This document shows, piece by piece, positions 62,337 through 64,000 of a stretch of DNA of 64,000 nucleotides (its first letter is position 1; each line of letters opens with the position of its first letter). Both the position numbers and the translations under genes were made by a program. The notes under the pieces are model-generated. The model had not been told where the DNA came from, did not search any database, and worked only from the letters and a program-made list of their open reading frames with translations. Origin of the DNA: Phaeobacter cretensis. GTDB taxonomy: Bacteria; Pseudomonadota; Alphaproteobacteria; Rhodobacterales; Rhodobacteraceae. The stretch spans positions 3,720,001 to 3,784,000 of the forward strand of contig NZ_JBKBEU010000001.1 in NCBI RefSeq assembly GCF_047372505.1, in the 5' to 3' direction.

Positions 62337-62366
62337 ACGGGTATTCCCACTGATGGGAGTACCCGT
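62337..62366 (+). other. strong intercistronic hairpin
   Basis: ACGGGTATTCCCA (62337-62349) pairs over 13 positions, with one G-T, with TGGGAGTACCCGT (62354-62366) around the loop CTGA. No T run follows. It lies six bases after the binding-protein stop and before the first permease, where such structures protect the upstream message and lower expression downstream. Confidence 0.7.
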
Positions 62367-62443
62367 GCCGGATACCGTGCTTGCGACCTCGGGGGGGATC
62401 CCTCCCGCTGCATCACCGTTTCCGGTCAGGGAGATCACTCGCA

Positions 62444-63424
62444 ATGTTAGCCTATATCATCCGCCGCATCATGCAGTCTGTATTGGTGTTATTTGTTGTC
62501 GGCCTTGTCGCCTTCTCGATGTTTCGCTTTGTCGGTGACCCGATTGAGAGCATGTTGGGGCAGGAGAGGACCGCGGAAGACGTGGTGCGTCTGCGCGCCG
62601 ATCTTGGACTGGATCAGCCGTTTCCAGTGCAGTACTGGCGGTTTCTCGAAAACGCCGCTCAGGGAAATTTCGGGCTCAGCTACCGTCAGGGACGGCCAGT
62701 TTCTGATATCCTGATTGAGCGCGCTCCCGCGACACTTGAACTGGCGCTGGTCTCGGGCACACTCGCGATGGTGCTTGGTGTCGGACTGGGGGTTTTCACG
62801 GCCATCCGGCGTGATGGCTGGCTGGCAAATTTCATCATGACCGCCTCTCTGATCGGCGTCTCCCTGCCAACGTTTCTGATCGGCATCCTGTTGATTTATG
62901 TCTTCTCGGTTGAATTGGGGTGGCTGCCGTCCTTTGGACGAGGTGAGACGGTGATGCTTGGACAATGGTCCACCGGTTTTCTGACCAAAAGCGGCCTGAT
63001 GTCACTTGTACTACCAAGTATCACACTTGGCCTTTACCAGATGACCCTGATCATGCGGCTTGTCCGCTCAGAAATGCTGGAAGTTCTGCGCACCGATTAC
63101 ATCCGGTTTGCCCGAGCACGGGGCCTGCGCGAACGGGCGGTCTACTTTCGCCATGCGCTTGTCAATACGATGGTGCCTGTCATCACGATTATCGGGCTGC
63201 AACTTGGCAGCATCATCGCCTTTGCCATTATTACCGAGACCGTCTTTCAGTGGCCGGGCGTCGGGCTCCTGTTCATCAACGCGGTCCAGTTCGTCGATAT
63301 CCCCGTTATGGCTGCGTATCTGATGCTGATTTCGGTTCTTTTTGTCGGGATCAACCTGACTGTTGACCTTCTTTACTTCCTTATCGACCCGCGCCTGCGG
63401 ACCAGTAAGGCAGGAGCACACTAA
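62444..63424 (+). CDS. DppB/OppB-like ABC transporter permease
   Basis: 326 residues from ATG 62444, with GGGAG about nine bases upstream; the frame start at 62381 adds non-family residues. IIRRIMQSVLVLFVVGLVAF is the first membrane helix. GNFGLSYRQGRPVSDILIER near residue 72, the EAA-type loop YIRFARARGLRERAVYFRHA near 225 and IITETVFQWPGVG near 268 are family hallmarks. Six membrane helices. The stop overlaps the next start (TAATG). Confidence 0.93.
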   Translation: MLAYIIRRIMQSVLVLFVVGLVAFSMFRFVGDPIESMLGQERTAEDVVRLRADLGLDQPFPVQYWRFLENAAQGNFGLSYRQGRPVSDILIERAPATLELALVSGTLAMVLGVGLGVFTAIRRDGWLANFIMTASLIGVSLPTFLIGILLIYVFSVELGWLPSFGRGETVMLGQWSTGFLTKSGLMSLVLPSITLGLYQMTLIMRLVRSEMLEVLRTDYIRFARARGLRERAVYFRHALVNTMVPVITIIGLQLGSIIAFAIITETVFQWPGVGLLFINAVQFVDIPVMAAYLMLISVLFVGINLTVDLLYFLIDPRLRTSKAGAH

Positions 63425-64000
63425 TGCAAAAACTCAACAATATCTGGCACTCTGACCTTGCCTGGAACTTCCGAAACTCGCCCGTAGCAGTGATTTCTGC
63501 ACTGATTGTGCTGGTCTTGGCACTGGCGGTAGTTTTCGCCCCGCTTATCGCACCGCACAATCCGTTTGATCCGGCAACCCTGAACCTGATGAACGGTTTC
63601 TCAAAGCCGATGCACCCGAATGAGTTCACGGGAGACGTCTTCTTTCTGGGAACCGATGATCAGGGGCGGGACGTGTTTTCCACGATCCTATACGGCATGC
63701 GCATTTCGCTGATGGTCGGCGTACTATCAGTTACTTTTGCGATGGTTCTGGGCATTATCCTCGGCTTGCTTGCCGGCTATGTCGGCGGCTGGACGGAGAC
63801 CATCATTATGCGGGTTGCCGATGTGCAGCTCACGTTCCCCTCAATCTTGGTTGCGATGCTGATTTTTGGCATCGTGAAAGGGGTTACCCCGGTTGAATAC
63901 CGCGACCAGATGGCGATCTGGGTCCTTGTCCTGGCCATTGGTCTGGGCGAATGGGTTCAGTTTGCCCGTGTGGTTCGCGGTGCGACACTTGTCGAGAAAA
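63424..64000 (+). CDS. DppC/OppC-like ABC transporter permease, 3' partial
   Basis: 192 residues are visible before the window ends. FRNSPVAVISALIVLVLALA is the first helix and LGTDDQGRDVFSTILYGMRI near residue 78 the family signature. SLMVGVLSVTFAMVLGIILG and RVADVQLTFPSILVAML follow, then WVQFARVVRGATLVEK, the beginning of the ATPase-contact loop. It overlaps the DppB-like gene by one base. The ATP-binding genes should follow outside the window. Confidence 0.92.
   Translation, partial: MQKLNNIWHSDLAWNFRNSPVAVISALIVLVLALAVVFAPLIAPHNPFDPATLNLMNGFSKPMHPNEFTGDVFFLGTDDQGRDVFSTILYGMRISLMVGVLSVTFAMVLGIILGLLAGYVGGWTETIIMRVADVQLTFPSILVAMLIFGIVKGVTPVEYRDQMAIWVLVLAIGLGEWVQFARVVRGATLVEK

Overview
The window looks like a chromosomal segment of a marine alphaproteobacterium of the Roseobacter group (Rhodobacterales). 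Supporting signs are a DMSP demethylase gene (dmdA) followed directly by acuI, a circularly permuted tmRNA whose tag is ANDNRAPAMAVAA, a trgA-trgB-cysK gene order known from Rhodobacter sphaeroides, a Hint-domain protein of a type common in the group, and GC-rich coding throughout. I see no rRNA, IS element, prophage or CRISPR array.

Layout. 1-2.2 kb: the end of an acyl-CoA dehydrogenase gene, a 4'-phosphopantetheinyl transferase (probably the edge of a natural-product cluster) and a small secreted protein. 2.7-4.3 kb: a membrane-anchored AraC regulator and, on the minus strand, a two-piece tmRNA gene. 4.4-7.5 kb: a GntR regulator divergent from dmdA-acuI, the DMSP demethylation arm. 7.6-18.1 kb: a glyoxalase-fold protein, then a long plus-strand run of photolyase, cyclopropane fatty acid synthase, trgA, trgB, cysK, an MscS-type channel and an alanyl-tRNA editing protein, followed by tRNA-Ser(GGA). 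18.5-25.7 kb: a minus-strand BCCT carrier, DddD-type CoA-transferase/lyase and GMC alcohol dehydrogenase with a divergent LysR regulator, which together read as a dddT-dddD-dddA-dddR DMSP cleavage locus. 25.8-29.8 kb: LacI regulator-xylA-xylB behind two tandem palindromic operators. 30-42.9 kb: mostly core genes (Hint protein, MobA-like transferase, dimethylglycine dehydrogenase-like enzyme, CorC-type membrane protein, xerD, two proteins of unknown function, aroK-aroB, a NIT-domain chemoreceptor).

43.6-60.1 kb is the least ordinary part. Two divergent gene sets flank a regulator that fuses a winged helix to a family-1 solute-binding domain. Leftward: SDR, metal-ligand-poor M24 (creatinase-like) enzyme, acetoin/pyruvate-dehydrogenase-like E1 alpha and beta, an E2 divided over two genes, and an aldehyde dehydrogenase between them. 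Rightward: a ribose-type ABC importer, a second SDR paralogous to the first, a 3-hydroxyisobutyrate-dehydrogenase-like enzyme and a ThuA-like protein. I infer a catabolic module for an imported polyol or sugar-like compound in which the SDRs make an alpha-diketone or acyloin that the TPP/lipoyl complex cleaves to an acyl-CoA and an aldehyde. The substrate cannot be named from sequence. 60.7-64 kb begins a dipeptide/oligopeptide-type ABC importer that runs off the window, preceded by a structured leader that may hide its ribosome binding site.

Working together, the first 26 kb would let the cell import DMSP, split its fate between demethylation and cleavage, detoxify acryloyl-CoA and oxidise 3-hydroxypropionate. 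The rest adds xylose use, one-carbon amine oxidation, stress defence and the unnamed module.
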